DNA from: Argopecten irradians
Lineage: Eukaryota > Mollusca > Bivalvia > Pectinida > Pectinidae
DNA length: 64,000 nucleotides
Reading direction: 5' to 3'
Assembly: GCF_041381155.1 (NCBI RefSeq)
Contig: NC_091134.1
Location: 864,001 to 928,000, forward strand
In this document: positions 63,295-64,000 of the stretch, piece after piece
Position numbering within the stretch: position 1 is the stretch's first letter
Layout: every line of letters begins with the position of its first letter
Position numbers and translations under genes: made by a program
The notes under the pieces: generated by a model
What the model was told of the DNA's origin: nothing
What the model saw: the letters and a program-made list of their open reading frames with translations, nothing else
The model's database searches: none

Positions 63295-63314
63295 AAAAAA
63301 AAAAAAAAAAAAAA
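63295..63314. repeat. Poly-A tract
   Basis: Twenty A in a row in the folate-receptor-like gene region. Confidence 0.9.
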
Positions 63315-63394
63315 CTGCTACAACTTGCATATTTTACATATTTTATACTTATAATACATACATGCAAGAAAATCAAGAGTATTTGATTCTACCA

Positions 63395-63665
63395 CATCTG
63401 CGAGCGGAGAAGAATATTTTTGAAATTTTATTCAATTTCACCCTTTTTGGCCCCTCTCACACAGCCTCCTGTGGGAAAGGGGGCATATATTTCACAATTT
63501 TAATTGGTCATATATATGCCTAAGAAGGTTTATGCAAAATTCATTGAATTTGTTTCAACACTTTTGGAGAAGAAGTCAAAAATCTTAATTGTTTACGAAC
63601 ACACCATGCATGACGACTGACAAAAGGTGATTAGAATAGGTCACTTGAGATTTTGGTTCAGGTGA
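63395..63665 (+). repeat. Dispersed non-coding repeat
   Basis: Contains CCCCTCTCACACAGCCTCCT and GGTGATTAGAATAGGTCACT then TTCAGGTGACCT. A related block with CTCACCTCATGGGGTCAAAT lies at about 60360-60590. It resembles a bivalve interspersed repeat from memory only. Confidence 0.45.
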
Positions 63666-63672
63666 CCTTATA

Positions 63673-64000
63673 ACACAAATAGTATAGTTATACTTTTATA
63701 CCAGGGATACTGCTCAGGATCACAGATCTACAGTTAATCTTTGGTATAGATAACACAAATAGTATATATATATATATAGTTATACTGGCCTACTAACCTT
63801 TTATACCAGCGTTACTGCTCGGGATCACAGATCTACAGTTAATCTTTGGTATGGATAACACAAATAGTATATATATATATATAGTTATACTGGCCTACTA
63901 ACCTTTTATACCAGCGTTACTGCTCGGGATCACATTCACAGATCACAGATCTACAGTTAATCTTTGATATAGATTATGTTATATATATACACAAATAGTA
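63673..64000 (-). repeat. Tandem ~80-130 bp module containing an exon-like segment
   Basis: Copies begin ACACAAATAGTA at 63673, 63753, 63858 and 63989 (cut by the window end). On the minus strand each holds CTGTAG/ATCTGTGATCC followed by a short frame. Copy 1 reads ICDPEQYPWYK but lacks a donor. Copies 2 and 3 end AAAAG/GTTAGTAGG, a usable donor in the phase (2) needed by exon 62721-62800, but have TAA in place of the Tyr codon. The CDP..YPW pattern resembles CSPNLGPW of folate receptors. Low confidence that any copy is used. (AT)n tracts separate the copies. Confidence 0.4.

Overview
The window looks like intron-rich, AT-rich nuclear DNA from a mollusc, probably a bivalve, but I cannot name the species. 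Evidence: GT-AG split genes, a tRNA-derived SINE with a conserved core, many fold-back and TIR elements, large minisatellites, and a membrane-protein C-terminal exon of a type I recall from molluscan proteins. There is no bacterial-type gene organisation. Gene models below were assembled by hand from splice sites and checked for phase agreement at every junction.

Layout, left to right. 0-17 kb: mostly non-coding. It holds a SINE-like element, a 35-bp and a 51-bp minisatellite, and three isolated exon candidates on the minus strand (a short first exon at 7749-7768, a 60-codon exon at 10216-10397, a signal-peptide exon at 11449-11529). 17.1-28.3 kb: a complete 11-exon SLC17 (sialin / vesicular glutamate transporter family) gene on the minus strand, 653 residues, whose fifth intron carries a ~4-kb 33-bp minisatellite. 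28.9-35.1 kb: a 61-bp minisatellite, a SINE and a 74-bp minisatellite. 37.6-48.8 kb: a secreted protein with two SRCR domains and a Thr/Pro/Ser mucin-like stretch, minus strand, with two matching 48-bp minisatellites. 49.3-50.5 kb: a hAT-like transposon relic. 51.5-55.6 kb: a minus-strand gene for a signal-peptide protein with an IgGFc-binding-protein-like ectodomain and a C-terminal membrane helix. 60.7-64 kb: the 3' end of a folate-receptor-like gene, minus strand, with a 34-bp minisatellite in its last intron.

The most unusual signal is that several minisatellites are built from exon/5'-splice-site junctions. In the SLC17 gene each 33-bp unit repeats the last ~17 nt of exon 5 plus the start of its intron. 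In the SRCR gene the 48-bp units repeat the end of the SRCR exon plus its donor. A third, 74-bp array repeats a unit that reads like a first coding exon (start codon in good context, nine codons, GTAAGA donor). The SRCR gene also has three tandem copies of its start-codon exon and two almost identical second-half SRCR exons, which suggests gene conversion.

The three best-resolved genes look functionally separate: a vesicular or lysosomal anion transporter, and two secreted or membrane proteins of kinds often linked to mucosal or innate recognition in invertebrates. Nothing suggests an operon-like unit.
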